64,000 bases of DNA from Glutamicibacter halophytocola (GCF_001302565.1 NZ_CP012750.1:186001-250000), one strand, 5' to 3'; positions 54,512-63,926 are shown, counted from the stretch's first letter. Translations and numbers: made by a program. The notes: a model not told the origin generated them from the letters alone.

Positions 54512-55792
54512 ATGCCTACCGAGTTGACTCGCCATTCCTTGGCCCAGCTGGATGCTGCGGATCCGCTCACCGCTTTCGCGGACCGTTTCATCTTGCCCGA
54601 AAACATCATTTACCTTGATGGAAACTCGCTCGGGGCTTTGCCCAAGGGCGCTGCCGAACGCGCAGCCCAGGTGGTCAGCGAAGAATGGGGACAAGGGCTG
54701 ATCCGTTCATGGAATACCGCTGGCTGGTTCGACCTGCCGCTGAAGCTGGGGGACAAGCTCGGCAGCATGATCGGCGGGAAGCCGAACGAAACTGCAATCA
54801 CCGACACCACCACGCTGAATCTTTTTAAAGCTCTGGCGTCCGCTCTGCGTACGCAAAAGGCCGATGCGCCTGAACGTCGAGTGATCCTGACCGAACGCGA
54901 TAATTTCCCTACCGACATTTACATCGCCGAAGGCCTGGCCGACCTCGTCAACTCGCTGTCACAGGAAACCGGTGTCGCCTATGAGGTGAAGCTGATTGAT
55001 GACGAAGATTCATTGCGCGCGGCTTTGGATGACAGCGTTGCAGTCGTGGCACTGTCGCATGTGAATTACCGGACCGGCGCGATGTGGAATATGGATGAAA
55101 TCACCGCCGCGGTCCACGCTGCCGGCGCGCTGGTTATTTGGGACCTGGCCCATGCCGCAGGTGCGGTACCGATCGACTTGAATCTCGCAGATGCAGACTA
55201 CGCGGTGGGGTGCACCTACAAATACCTCAACGGAGGACCGGGCTCACCGGCCTTCATTTGGGTCAACGCCCGCCATCACGAACGCTTCTGGCAGCCCCTG
55301 TCAGGATGGTGGTCCCACAACAAGCCATTCGAAATGTCGCAAAGCTACACGCCAGCCAATGACATCCGCCGATTCATGTGCGGCACCCAGCCAATGACCT
55401 CGCTGGCCATGGTCGAGGTAGGACTCGATATCGCCGTGGAAGCCGATATGGTTCAGGTGCGGGCCAAGTCGCTTGAGCTGGTGGACCTGTTCATCACGCT
55501 GGTTGAGACCCGGTGCGCGGGATACGGCCTGGAACTGGTGACTCCACGAGAGCATACGGCCCGGGGCAGCCACGTGAGCTTCCGCCACGAGCATGGCTAC
55601 GAAATCATCGCCGCGCTGATCGACCACGACGTCATCGGAGATTACCGCGAGCCCGAAGTCCTGCGCTTTGGAATCACCCCGTTGTACCTGACACGCACCG
55701 ATATCTGGGATGCCGTGGAGAAACTGCGTGAAATTCTGCACACCGGCGCATGGCACCGTGAAGAGTACGCCGTGCGAAATGCCGTGACGTAG
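54512..55792 (+). CDS. kynU: Kynureninase
   Basis: A 426-residue PLP enzyme that cleaves kynurenine to anthranilate and alanine in tryptophan breakdown. [26 protein letters not shown], the PLP-phosphate region [17 protein letters not shown] with the Asp, and the Schiff-base Lys in [17 protein letters not shown] are all present. ATG 54512 is preceded by TTAGGAG. Tryptophan dioxygenase and formamidase genes are not in the window. The following permease may import the substrate. Confidence 0.95.
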   Translation: MPTELTRHSLAQLDAADPLTAFADRFILPENIIYLDGNSLGALPKGAAERAAQVVSEEWGQGLIRSWNTAGWFDLPLKLGDKLGSMIGGKPNETAITDTTTLNLFKALASALRTQKADAPERRVILTERDNFPTDIYIAEGLADLVNSLSQETGVAYEVKLIDDEDSLRAALDDSVAVVALSHVNYRTGAMWNMDEITAAVHAAGALVIWDLAHAAGAVPIDLNLADADYAVGCTYKYLNGGPGSPAFIWVNARHHERFWQPLSGWWSHNKPFEMSQSYTPANDIRRFMCGTQPMTSLAMVEVGLDIAVEADMVQVRAKSLELVDLFITLVETRCAGYGLELVTPREHTARGSHVSFRHEHGYEIIAALIDHDVIGDYREPEVLRFGITPLYLTRTDIWDAVEKLREILHTGAWHREEYAVRNAVT

Positions 55793-55864
55793 CCGGGAAA
55801 CTAGCGGCGGCAATTTGCGATTGCTCCACCAATGGCCTGCGATGGCCAGAGTACGCTTATACGC

Positions 55865-55890
55865 AGCACGGCATGTTCTGATGCCGTGCT
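55865..55890 (+). other. Hairpin just before the amino acid permease gene
   Basis: Perfect 10-base arms AGCACGGCAT / ATGCCGTGCT with loop GTTCTG, 72 bases after kynU and 14 bases before the permease ribosome-binding site. There is no T run. It may limit read-through from kynU or affect translation of the permease. Confidence 0.5.
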
Positions 55891-55917
55891 GTTCGTATGA
55901 GTTTAAAGGGAGCATCG

Positions 55918-57300
55918 TTGGGCAAGCAGCCGGTACGCGCCACTGACGTCGGGTCGGGTCTGAAGAAATCACTGACCCCTGCGCAAATGTCCATGATTGC
56001 CCTGGGCAGTGCCATTGGCACCGGGCTTTTTGCCGGCAGCAAGCTGGCCATCATGATGGCTGGGCCATCGGTAATCCTCAGCTACGTGATCGGTGGCGTG
56101 GTGGCCCTGCTGGTGATGGGTGCGCTCGCCGAAATGACGGTCAAGCAACCGGTGGCAGGATCCTTTGGCGTTTACGCCGAACGGTATCTGGGCCGTTTCG
56201 CCGGATACCTCACCAAATACCTGTATTGGTCCGCGCTGATCTTCGCGGTCGGTACCGAAGTCAGTGCTGTCGGCGAATATATGCAGTACTGGTTCCCGCA
56301 AATTCCCGGACTGTGGTGGGTGGCTATTTTCTCCGCCGTACTCTTGGCGGTGAACTTCTGCAGCGTGAAGATCTTCGGAACCACCGAATACTGGTTCTCG
56401 GCCATCAAGGTTTTTGCGGTTCTTGCCTTCATCATCATCGCCCTGTGGCTGGTATTCCATAATCCGCAAGACCAGTTTGGCGTGCATAACTACAGCGCTG
56501 AAGGCGGTTTCTTCGCCAACGGATTGTTTGGCACATGGAGCGCGGTGATTGTTGCGATCTTCTCCTATATGGGCATTGAAGCAATCTCAATTGCTGCCGC
56601 CGAGGCCCGAAACCCGAAGATTGCGGTGCGCAAGTCCTTCAAGGTCTCCTTCCTGAGGCTCTTGCTCTTCTACGTATTCACCATGGCTCTCATTCTGGCA
56701 GTCGCGCCAACCAGCGAACTGATTTCCGGGGGCTCGCCCTTCGTGACGGTGATGTCCCAGGTGGGTATACCCTTTGCTGATTCCGTGTTGAATTTTGTGC
56801 TGATTATTGCAGCGCTCTCGGCCATGAACGCACAACTATATGCCGCGACTCGCATGCTGCATTCCCTGGCTGATTCAGGTCATGCGCCACGCATTGCGCA
56901 TCGGACCAACAGTGCAGGGGCGCCGATTCATGCAGTGTGGATGTCTGCTGGCGGCATTGCCGTCGCCGCCGTGGTTTATGCGTTGGTTCCCGATGGAGGA
57001 TTCGGCATCATGCTGTCTTTGGCCACCTTCGGCGCGCTGGCTACCTGGCTCATGATTCTGCTAACCCACGTGTCCTTCCGGCGCAGGGTGAAACGCGAAC
57101 AGGAAGTCTTGGAGTTCAAGCTGTTCGGGTACCCAGCTGCGTCCATCCTTGGCGCTCTCTTGCTGGCTGCCTTGCTGGTGACCTCGTACTTTGTTCCCCA
57201 GTTCAAGTTCACGTTGATCTTCGGCGTACCTTTCGTCGTAGTGATGTCGGTACTGTACTGGCTAGTTTTTGCCAGAAAAGCGCAGAAGGAATCCGTTTAG
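55918..57300 (+). CDS. APC-superfamily amino acid permease
   Basis: A 460-residue, 12-helix amino acid transporter. LTPAQMSMIALGSAIGTGLFAGS is the conserved first helix of the AAT/GABA permease group, GVYAERYLGRFAGY and IFSYMGIEAISIAAAEARNP are further signatures. The best ribosome-binding site (AAAGGGAG, 55905-55912) serves TTG 55918; ATG 55897 in the same frame lacks one. Placed 125 bases after kynU, so it may bring in tryptophan, kynurenine or another amino acid (inference). Confidence 0.92.
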   Translation: MGKQPVRATDVGSGLKKSLTPAQMSMIALGSAIGTGLFAGSKLAIMMAGPSVILSYVIGGVVALLVMGALAEMTVKQPVAGSFGVYAERYLGRFAGYLTKYLYWSALIFAVGTEVSAVGEYMQYWFPQIPGLWWVAIFSAVLLAVNFCSVKIFGTTEYWFSAIKVFAVLAFIIIALWLVFHNPQDQFGVHNYSAEGGFFANGLFGTWSAVIVAIFSYMGIEAISIAAAEARNPKIAVRKSFKVSFLRLLLFYVFTMALILAVAPTSELISGGSPFVTVMSQVGIPFADSVLNFVLIIAALSAMNAQLYAATRMLHSLADSGHAPRIAHRTNSAGAPIHAVWMSAGGIAVAAVVYALVPDGGFGIMLSLATFGALATWLMILLTHVSFRRRVKREQEVLEFKLFGYPAASILGALLLAALLVTSYFVPQFKFTLIFGVPFVVVMSVLYWLVFARKAQKESV

Positions 57301-57449
57301 TTCTTGGTAGGGCAGGCCAACAGCCCAGCTGTGAGTTGAGCTGGATCGAGTGCGGGCCCGAGTGTAACCACCACAGTATCAGGGTGCTGGCACTAAGATC
57401 GTAGGGTGCCATCTAGTTAGTTGGCGCAACGATTCTTGGAGGAGCGATA

Positions 57450-58073
57450 GTGGCCAAGTTGTATTTCCGCTACGGAGCAATGAATTCTGGCAAGTCCACG
57501 AGTTTGCTCCAGGCTGCTTTCAACTATGAAGAACGGGGCCAGCGAATCCTGCTGGCTAAGCCTGGCGTGGATACCAAGGGCGAGAACTCGATCGTTTCGA
57601 GACTGGGAATCAAGCGCATCGCCGACTTCACCATTAGCCCTGAAGATAATGTCAGGGAGCAATTCGCTGCACAGAGCTCGGGAGATGACCCCGATGCGTT
57701 GTTGACGCATGTCGATGCTCCACCGGTGGCATGCCTTCTGGTGGATGAGGCGCAATTCCTCTCCCGCGAACAAGTTGACGATCTGCTGCGTATCGCAGTG
57801 CTGGATAACGTGCCGGTATTGGCCTATGGCATCCGCACTGACTTCCGCACCCATGCCTTCCCGGGCTCGGCCCGCCTGATGGAGCTCGCCCATTCCTTGG
57901 AAGAGCTGAAGACCATTTGCCGTTGTGGGCGCAAGGCGATGTTTAACACCCGACGGGTTGGTGAAGCTGTGGTCTTTGACGGAGACCAGGTAGCTATCGA
58001 CGGTGACGACGTTTGGTACGAGTCGCTATGTGCGACCTGCTATCTGGAAGCCTCTGGCGGCAAGCTGAGTTAG
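57450..58073 (+). CDS. tdk: Thymidine kinase
   Basis: A 207-residue type II thymidine kinase that phosphorylates thymidine in nucleoside salvage. P-loop YGAMNSGKSTSLLQAA, DEAQFLS Walker B, the lasso region AYGIRTDFRTHAFPGS, and the zinc site built from CRCGRKA and CATCYLE are all present. The GTG start at 57450 has TTGGAGGAG 6 bases upstream. It stands alone. Confidence 0.95.
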   Translation: MAKLYFRYGAMNSGKSTSLLQAAFNYEERGQRILLAKPGVDTKGENSIVSRLGIKRIADFTISPEDNVREQFAAQSSGDDPDALLTHVDAPPVACLLVDEAQFLSREQVDDLLRIAVLDNVPVLAYGIRTDFRTHAFPGSARLMELAHSLEELKTICRCGRKAMFNTRRVGEAVVFDGDQVAIDGDDVWYESLCATCYLEASGGKLS

Positions 58074-58146
58074 CCCTCGAACACTCCCAAGTCACGTTTC
58101 GATTACGCCTGTTTTCTGGTGAAGTCTCGTGTGCAAGACTCTGTGC

Positions 58147-58590
58147 ATGAAGATTCCGGTTGGCTTGCTTCTCGTTGTTCTTGCGATGCTGATGCTATCC
58201 GGGTGTGCTGGGGCGACACCTGATGGACAGCCGGGGCCCCAAGACATATTCGAAAAATCCCGAAATTCTGATCGCGCGCCCTCGGCATTCCATGATGATG
58301 TTCAACGTGAGTCCTGTGGGGAGATAACCCTTGCCCAGGGTGAACAGATACCAGCAGAGGCCATTGACTGCATGGATGCAGCGACAGGTGAGCGCAATGC
58401 CGAGTCGGCTGTTTTATCGCCAACTACTGAAGGGGATCCGATCATCACCTATTACCGAACGAGCGCTGATACCTCTGGCATCGAGATGTTCTCCAATGGT
58501 GAATACGACAAATTCGGTTCAAGAGACTGGTGGCACGCCATGTGCCCCAAATCTATGACGCGGTTAGTACGTGAGGGCTGTCCGAAATAA
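58147..58590 (+). CDS. Putative lipoprotein, function unknown
   Basis: A 147-residue secreted protein. The signal KIPVGLLLVVLAMLMLSGC ends in a lipobox (LSGC), so the mature protein would be anchored by Cys 20. The mature part has three more Cys residues, which may pair as disulfides, and no family that I recognise. ATG 58147 gives the proper length of signal; a GTG at 58129 adds six residues. Confidence 0.8.
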   Translation: MKIPVGLLLVVLAMLMLSGCAGATPDGQPGPQDIFEKSRNSDRAPSAFHDDVQRESCGEITLAQGEQIPAEAIDCMDAATGERNAESAVLSPTTEGDPIITYYRTSADTSGIEMFSNGEYDKFGSRDWWHAMCPKSMTRLVREGCPK

Positions 58591-58658
58591 CGCACGTCGA
58601 TAAGCGACGGACTGAACTATATTGTCAGGTGCGTGAACGATTCGAAAGCTGGTACTAA

Positions 58659-58841
58659 GTGATAGTCGCGGCAATCATTGCCTTGCTCTTGGCCTTGTTG
58701 TTCATCGGTGTATTCGAATGGGAACGCCGAGATCGGAAGGAAACCGGTTCCGAGGAAGACAAGTTCGTTGGCAATTGGGCGCTTGTGGCCTTCTGGGCCT
58801 GCGCATTTTTCTTCGTGGTATTTGCGCTTAGCGCGTTCTGA
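58659..58841 (+). CDS. Small two-helix membrane protein
   Basis: A 60-residue protein with hydrophobic segments at about 2-18 and 40-59 joined by a charged loop (EWERRDRKETGSEEDK). It starts with GTG at 58659 and has only a weak ribosome-binding site. Codon use is compatible with a gene, but no family is known. Confidence 0.5.
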   Translation: MIVAAIIALLLALLFIGVFEWERRDRKETGSEEDKFVGNWALVAFWACAFFFVVFALSAF

Positions 58842-59011
58842 CGCTGTTGGAGAATGCTCAGTCACATTAGGGGCCAAGCAAAAGCGAAGGGTAATCGGTG
58901 AAGAAGCTCCCTTGTGCCGCAGCAGTCGCCGGGAGCCCGGAACCTTGACGGGCCGAAGCCGGTACCAGTTCAGTTTCTTCAAGAATCAGTATAGGGCTCT
59001 AACCTGACTTA

Positions 59012-59545
59012 TCAGCTGACCAGCCCTGCAACAGCTCTTTGCAGTCCCCAATCGAAGCCATCCGCTAGCGGTGCATCAACATCCAACTGCACGAGGTTCT
59101 GGCGGAAGGCGACAGACCCGAGGATGTGGTTGAGCAGCAATTGCTGACCGTGGCGGGCGTTCTCGGCAGACAGTCCCGAAGCTTCCAAGAGCTCGCGCAA
59201 TTGCAGAACTGGAGACAATTCAGTGGCCTGCATTGCGGTGGCAACTTCAATGACTTCAGGGCTGTCCTGAATCGGCAACAACGCGAGATACAGCCGCCGA
59301 GAAAGTTGAAGAATGGCATCGGCAGGAGTGCTGAAGTCATGGGCATTGACCGAGAGCTGCGGAGTGTTGAGCAGCTTGGCGGCCACCTGGGCCAGCAATT
59401 CCTGCTTGTTCTTCACATGCCAGTAGAGAGCGCCAACTTGAACATCCAGCTCCTTGGCCAGACGGCGCATCGACAAGTCAGCCAACCCGAACTGTTGCAG
59501 GATGTCGACCGCGGTACTCACGACCGCTAACTGAGTCAATGCCAT
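59012..59545 (-). CDS. TetR-family regulator (tetracycline-repressor-like)
   Basis: A 177-residue regulator. The HTH LADLSMRRLAKELDVQVGAL and the helix YWHVKNKQELLAQVAAKLL match the TetR(C) subgroup in which the N-terminal arm is short. The C-terminal half is a helical ligand domain. It lies 40 bases after the glutamine amidotransferase gene on the same strand, so the two are probably cotranscribed. The target is unknown. Confidence 0.9.
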   Translation of the reverse strand: MALTQLAVVSTAVDILQQFGLADLSMRRLAKELDVQVGALYWHVKNKQELLAQVAAKLLNTPQLSVNAHDFSTPADAILQLSRRLYLALLPIQDSPEVIEVATAMQATELSPVLQLRELLEASGLSAENARHGQQLLLNHILGSVAFRQNLVQLDVDAPLADGFDWGLQRAVAGLVS

Positions 59546-59585
59546 AAGACCAAGTCTAGCCTCAGGCAGGCAGCTCTCTGGCGTG

Positions 59586-60344
59586 CTAGCCGTTGATGAG
59601 TTCGGGAGCTACGCCTGATGCTGCCTGGCACTGCATTGCCAAGCGCTGGATCAGCGCGCGGAGCTGGCTGGAAGCAGTGTGGGGATGTTCCGGGTGCCAT
59701 TGCACTGCGGTCACTGGAGCTGACTCGTGCACGACCGCCTCGATAATGTCGTCGGTGGACATGGCTGCGATCTGCAGGCCCTTGCCCAGCTCGTGTATGG
59801 CTTGGTGATGTGTGCACTTGTGGGTGGCCTTGGCAGACAGGTCTTCTTCCAGCCCGGAAGCGATGGAGTCGAAACGGGTATCGACAAAAGGATCATTACC
59901 CGTGCTGCGGTGGGCATCGGCATTCTCCAGGTGCTGAATCAAGGTGCCGCCCAAGGCAACGTTTAACAGCTGCAGGCCACGGCAGATTCCGAGCAAAGGC
60001 GTCCTGGTGGCGATGGCATGCTGGATGGCGGCAACGTGGTTCCGGTCCGCAGCAAGCTCGTGATGACCACCTCCGGGGTAGGCCGAGGTGCGTCCGTAGA
60101 GCGATGGCTCGACATCTTCGCCGCCCATGACCAGCACTGCGTCTGCCGCGTCAACAAACTGCAGCACCTGCTCGAGGCTTAGTTCACTGCATGGAACCAG
60201 CGCTGCGTTGTGCCCGGCATCGATGATCTGGCCGACGGTGTTTTCGTTGAGCTCGTCAAGTTCCTGCTGGAATAGGGGGTTGTGCGGTCGGGATTCGCGT
60301 ATGTGCAGAACCGTGAAATTCAAAGGTGCCAAGACCAGCTCCAA
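59586..60344 (-). CDS. Class I glutamine amidotransferase, PuuD-like (peptidase C26)
   Basis: A 252-residue hydrolase of the gamma-glutamyl-GABA hydrolase family. The nucleophile Cys is in PLLGICRGLQLLNVALGG, the catalytic His and Glu in VTAVQWHPEHPH, and MGGEDVEPSLYG is family-specific. It would hydrolyse gamma-glutamyl compounds, for example in polyamine breakdown. The start is uncertain: TTG 60344 has no ribosome-binding site, while TTG 60332 has TTGGAG 6 bases upstream. Confidence 0.88.
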   Translation of the reverse strand: MELVLAPLNFTVLHIRESRPHNPLFQQELDELNENTVGQIIDAGHNAALVPCSELSLEQVLQFVDAADAVLVMGGEDVEPSLYGRTSAYPGGGHHELAADRNHVAAIQHAIATRTPLLGICRGLQLLNVALGGTLIQHLENADAHRSTGNDPFVDTRFDSIASGLEEDLSAKATHKCTHHQAIHELGKGLQIAAMSTDDIIEAVVHESAPVTAVQWHPEHPHTASSQLRALIQRLAMQCQAASGVAPELING

Positions 60345-60353
60345 CTAATGCAT

Positions 60354-60709
60354 TTCGGGCCTGTGAAAATGGCCGATAAGGGTTGATGAAACCTAAGCTA
60401 CAAGTCCCGGATTTCGTAGTGGAATCGCGGATGTTTCCTGCATGTTTCCCCAAGTTCATCTATAGCGACTGGCTAATAAAGCCATGTCGACCGCTAATAA
60501 TTGCCTTCCAGAATATCTTCGAGGTGCCCGTCAACCTACAAGAAGTCCGCTGATGACCGGCCTTTTACAAAGAATTCACACGGTCGATATTTGGGCTGTG
60601 AAACGAAACATTATGTTGCTTGCTGGAAATGGATTCGAAAGCGAAGCGGAATGTTGCATCGATAGTTTGAAATTGCTCGCAAACACAAACTTCGAAAGGG
60701 GCGCCCATC
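60354..60709. other. Upstream region of the ammonium transporter gene
   Basis: 356 bases without a supportable gene. Two GAAAC words stand side by side at 60600-60608 and ATCGATAG occurs at 60659-60666, both reminiscent of nitrogen-regulator half sites (GlnR, AmtR) but neither complete. A weak 79-codon frame at 60484 overlaps the amt start and is not credible. Confidence 0.4.
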
Positions 60710-61948
60710 ATGGAAGCCGCTGACATGGCATGGCTCCTGGCGGCATTCGCCATGGTCCTGCTGATGTTCCCAGGACTGGCAATGCTGTACGGTGGCATGC
60801 TCAACGGACGCAACGTCCTGAACATGATGCTGATGGTGCTCAGCGCATTGGCGGTGACCGGCGTTGTCTACGTGGTTATCGGCCATGGACTGGTTCTCGG
60901 TGATTCGCTCGGGGGCGCAGGAATCATCGGCAATCCCTTCGACTACACCTTCTTCTCCGACTTCATGTCCGACGACGAGGCGGGAGGAACCTTCTGGGGT
61001 GCGTTCTACATCCTCTTTGCCGCAATCTCCGTGGCGCTGGTAGCTTCCGGCGCTGCCGGGCGCATGAAATTCGGTGCTTGGCTGGTCTTCGTGGCCCTGT
61101 GGATCATTTTGGTCTACTGCCCGCTGGGACACTGGGTCTTTGCGCTTGATAATCCAGAGACCGGCGCCGTCGGCGGCTGGTTGCGCAACAAACTGGGCTT
61201 CCACGACTTTGCCGGTGGCACCGCGGTGCACATGAATGCCGGTGCTGCGGGTCTGGCGCTGGCCGTGGTCTTGGGCAAGCGAAAAATGCACCCGGGGCGT
61301 CCGCATAACCTGCCGCTGATGATGATCGGCGTGGGCTTGCTTGCTACTGGCTGGATGGGGTTCAACGGCGGCACCGCCGGCGGAGCGAATTTCATGGCCC
61401 AATACGTCATCCTCACTACCTTGCTGGCCCTGTGCGGTGGCATGCTGGGGTTCATCACGATCGAGCGTGTCCGTGATGGCCATGCCACCATGCTGGGTTT
61501 GGGTACCGGAGCCATTGCCGGAATGGTCGGCATCACCCCGGTGGCAGACGTGGTGGGTCCGATTGGCGCACTGATGGTCGGTTTCCTTGCCGCCGCAGCT
61601 GCCGCGTGGGCCATCACCTGGAAGCGTCGCCACCAGATTGATGACTCGCTGGATGTTTTTGCGGTGCACGGCATCGCCGGCATCACCGGTTCGCTGTTCG
61701 CGACCTTTTTCGCCAATCCAAAAGCGCCAGGTGAAATGGCTGGCATCTTCTTCGGTGGCCACTTCGCCGAGTTGGGCCACGAGCTGATCGCGATTGCCGC
61801 CACCTTGATTTACAGCTTCGCCATGACCTTCGCCATCGCCTGGGTGATGAACAAGATTTCCCCAATCCGCGTCAGCGAGGCGGAAGAAGAGGCTGGGTTG
61901 GATAACTCCATCCATGCCGAATCCGCCTACGACAGCCGTCAGCTCTAG
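60710..61948 (+). CDS. amt: Ammonium transporter
   Basis: A 412-residue Amt/Mep/Rh channel of 11 helices. FPGLAMLYGGMLNGRNVLNM is the first-helix signature, and the pore twin histidines are in TAVHMNAGAAGL and VFAVHGIAGITGSL. No signal peptide is present, unlike E. coli AmtB. GAAAGGGG lies upstream of the ATG. It is followed 24 bases later by a PII gene, the standard amt-glnK pair, in which PII blocks the channel when nitrogen is plentiful. Confidence 0.95.
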   Translation: MEAADMAWLLAAFAMVLLMFPGLAMLYGGMLNGRNVLNMMLMVLSALAVTGVVYVVIGHGLVLGDSLGGAGIIGNPFDYTFFSDFMSDDEAGGTFWGAFYILFAAISVALVASGAAGRMKFGAWLVFVALWIILVYCPLGHWVFALDNPETGAVGGWLRNKLGFHDFAGGTAVHMNAGAAGLALAVVLGKRKMHPGRPHNLPLMMIGVGLLATGWMGFNGGTAGGANFMAQYVILTTLLALCGGMLGFITIERVRDGHATMLGLGTGAIAGMVGITPVADVVGPIGALMVGFLAAAAAAWAITWKRRHQIDDSLDVFAVHGIAGITGSLFATFFANPKAPGEMAGIFFGGHFAELGHELIAIAATLIYSFAMTFAIAWVMNKISPIRVSEAEEEAGLDNSIHAESAYDSRQL

Positions 61949-61972
61949 CAGCCTGAACAGAAAGGCTCTGCC

Positions 61973-62320
61973 ATGAAACTTATCACTGCAGTTATCAAGC
62001 CCATCAGGCTTGAATCCATATGTTCCGAATTGGAGAAGGCCGGCTTCTCGGGAGTGACCGCCACCGAAGTCCAGGGCCGGGGCGCCCAGGGCGGGCGCAC
62101 CGAGTATTACCGAGGCCAAGAATTTTCCGTGAAGTTCAGGACCAAGATCCGCCTGGAACTGCTGGTTGCAGAATCGGATTTGGAACGCGCCCTGGACCTT
62201 ATTGTCCGCACCGCAAAAACCGGCGAGGACGGCGAAATCGGCGACGGCAAGGTCTGGGTTTCTTCACTGGAACAGATCATCCGCGTGCGAACCGGTGAAA
62301 CCGGCGAAGCAGCCATCTGA
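61973..62320 (+). CDS. PII nitrogen regulatory protein with Phe at position 51
   Basis: A 115-residue PII protein. KLITAVIKPIRLESICSELE and TGETGEAAI at the ends are standard. The T loop reads GGRTEYYRGQEF: residue 51, the tyrosine that is uridylylated in enteric PII and adenylylated in actinobacterial GlnK, is Phe here (codon TTT, 62123-62125). The B loop TGEDGEIGDGK has three extra residues compared with TGKIGDGK. It is cotranscribed with amt and presumably binds it, but control by covalent modification at residue 51 seems impossible. Confidence 0.93.
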   Translation: MKLITAVIKPIRLESICSELEKAGFSGVTATEVQGRGAQGGRTEYYRGQEFSVKFRTKIRLELLVAESDLERALDLIVRTAKTGEDGEIGDGKVWVSSLEQIIRVRTGETGEAAI

Positions 62321-62358
62321 GCATTGATCGATTAGAAAATCCAGCAAAGGAGCACCAC

Positions 62359-63489
62359 ATGACTACTATCAACTTCCGCTACCTCAGCGAACAGGACATG
62401 ATCGCAGCAGGAGTCACCGACATCACCCGTTGCACCGAGGTGATGGAAGAAGCGCTGATCCTGTTGCGCAATGGGGACTACCGGATGGCCGGCGAGAACG
62501 GAAACTCGCACGGAGCGATGATCACCTTCCCGCAGAACCCTGTTCACGAAGGCATGCCAAGCGATGGCCCTGACCGCCGTTTCATGGCCATGCCGGCCTA
62601 TCTCGGTGGACGATTCGGGACCACGGGCGTGAAGTGGTACGGCTCGAACACCGCGAACCGGGCCAAGGGCCAGCCCCGGTCCATTCACCTGTTCACCCTT
62701 AACGACACCGACACCGGCGCCCCGATGGCTGTGATGAGCGCAAACCTGCTCAGTGCCTACCGCACAGGAGCCGTTCCGGGGGTTGGTGTGAAGCACCTGG
62801 CCAAGCAGGATGCCAAGGTTGCTGCCGTCGTTGGCCCAGGTGTGATTGCCAAGTCCGTCATTGACGCGACCCTGTCACTGCGTCCGAGCATCGACACCGT
62901 GACCGTCAAGGGCCGTTCGGCCGCTGGCGTGGAGACCTTTGCGCAGTACATCCGTGACAACTTCCCGCAGGTGAAGTCGATTGTGGCCGCTGGCTCTGTT
63001 GAGGAAGCGATCAAGGATGCGGACGTCATTATGGCGACCACCAGCACCGACATCAAGGGATCCGAGGCGTTCCCTTACTTCCCAACCGCAGCCATCAAGC
63101 CCGGAGCTCTCTTGCTGCTGCCCGCGGCTGCACGTTTTGATGATGACTTTGTCATCAACGACGCTCGGCTGATTCTCGATGCCCGCGGCTTGTACGATGC
63201 GTGGGCTGAGGAGTACGGCACCCAGGCCTATCAGCTGCTGGGGATTCCCGGCACTCACTTCCATGATTTGATGCGTGAAGGCAAGCTGCCCGAATCCAAG
63301 CTGGAAGAGATTGCTGACGTCGCTACCGGCAAGATCCCGGCTCGCCGCAATGATGAAGAAATCATCCTCTACTCGGTGGGTGGCATGCCGATTGAAGACG
63401 TGGCATGGGCTACCGATCTGTACCAGTCGGCCGAGGAGAAGAACATTGGCCAGGTCCTGAACCTGTGGGACGCCCCGGTCCTCGCCTAG
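62359..63489 (+). CDS. Ornithine cyclodeaminase/mu-crystallin family protein
   Basis: A 376-residue NAD(P)-dependent protein. MPAYLGGRFGTTGVKWYGSN is the substrate-binding region with the conserved Lys, LSAYRTGAVPGVGVKHLA the second, and VAAVVGPGVIAKSVIDATL the nucleotide fold. It resembles the proteins annotated as tyramine oxidase subunit B in arthrobacters (recalled, not searched). The reaction could be ornithine to proline with ammonia release, or a related amino acid reaction. It lies 38 bases after the PII gene, so it may be nitrogen-controlled with amt. AAAGGAG precedes the ATG. Confidence 0.9.
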   Translation: MTTINFRYLSEQDMIAAGVTDITRCTEVMEEALILLRNGDYRMAGENGNSHGAMITFPQNPVHEGMPSDGPDRRFMAMPAYLGGRFGTTGVKWYGSNTANRAKGQPRSIHLFTLNDTDTGAPMAVMSANLLSAYRTGAVPGVGVKHLAKQDAKVAAVVGPGVIAKSVIDATLSLRPSIDTVTVKGRSAAGVETFAQYIRDNFPQVKSIVAAGSVEEAIKDADVIMATTSTDIKGSEAFPYFPTAAIKPGALLLLPAAARFDDDFVINDARLILDARGLYDAWAEEYGTQAYQLLGIPGTHFHDLMREGKLPESKLEEIADVATGKIPARRNDEEIILYSVGGMPIEDVAWATDLYQSAEEKNIGQVLNLWDAPVLA

Positions 63490-63498
63490 AGTTTTAGG

Positions 63499-63564
63499 TC
63501 CGGCTTGCCGGACTTAGATAAACGCAGATCCCCGGAAAGCGGAGTGTGGCCGCTTTCCGGGGAT
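63499..63564 (+). terminator. Double hairpin terminator
   Basis: A small hairpin GTCCGGC-TT-GCCGGAC (63499-63514), then perfect 15-base arms ATCCCCGGAAAGCGG / CCGCTTTCCGGGGAT (63528-63542, 63550-63564) with a 7-base loop. They end the amt-PII-cyclodeaminase operon. Confidence 0.8.
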
Positions 63565-63686
63565 TTGCCATGTCCGGAGCAGATTGCGAGGGCATTTCCA
63601 ACGGATTCTGGGCTTGAGACAGGTGCAGGAATCGTCAGTGGAATTTGGGAGAGCGATTGAGTTGCCTGCGGGCAAAATACATGCTT

Positions 63687-63774
63687 GCTAGAAAGCTAGA
63701 AAGCTAGAAAGCTAGAAAGCTAGAAAGCTAGGAAGCTGGAAAGCTGGAAAGCTGGAAAGCTGGAAAGCTAGGAA
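63687..63774. repeat. Octanucleotide tandem repeat, 11 copies
   Basis: Eleven head-to-tail 8-base units with consensus GCTRGRAA: five GCTAGAAA, one GCTAGGAA, four GCTGGAAA and one GCTAGGAA. It lies in the 412-base gene-free stretch after the terminator at 63564. A frame on the minus strand through the repeat is not supported as a gene. The rest of the stretch holds nothing else that I recognise. Confidence 0.9.
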
Positions 63775-63926
63775 GGCTTGTCGGCTCCCGTTCTCTACCA
63801 GTGCCGGGTTGCATCGAGTGCAGCGTTGCATGGAACGACTATTCTCTTGCGATAGGCATGAGCTAATGTTTTGGGAAGAGCGCCCCTGAATCCCAGGTAG
63901 CAAGCACCATCCATTTCAAAACACGC

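Noticed and set aside
60484..60723. 79-codon frame before amt
   Set aside because: Overlaps the amt start, lacks a ribosome-binding site and has no family features.
63687..63774. CRISPR array
   Set aside because: Units are 8 bp head to tail without spacers and no cas genes are present; it is a simple tandem repeat. No CRISPR array was seen anywhere in the window.
63712..63903. 63-codon frame on the minus strand through the octanucleotide repeat
   Set aside because: No ribosome-binding site, low-complexity product made by the repeat; treated as non-coding.
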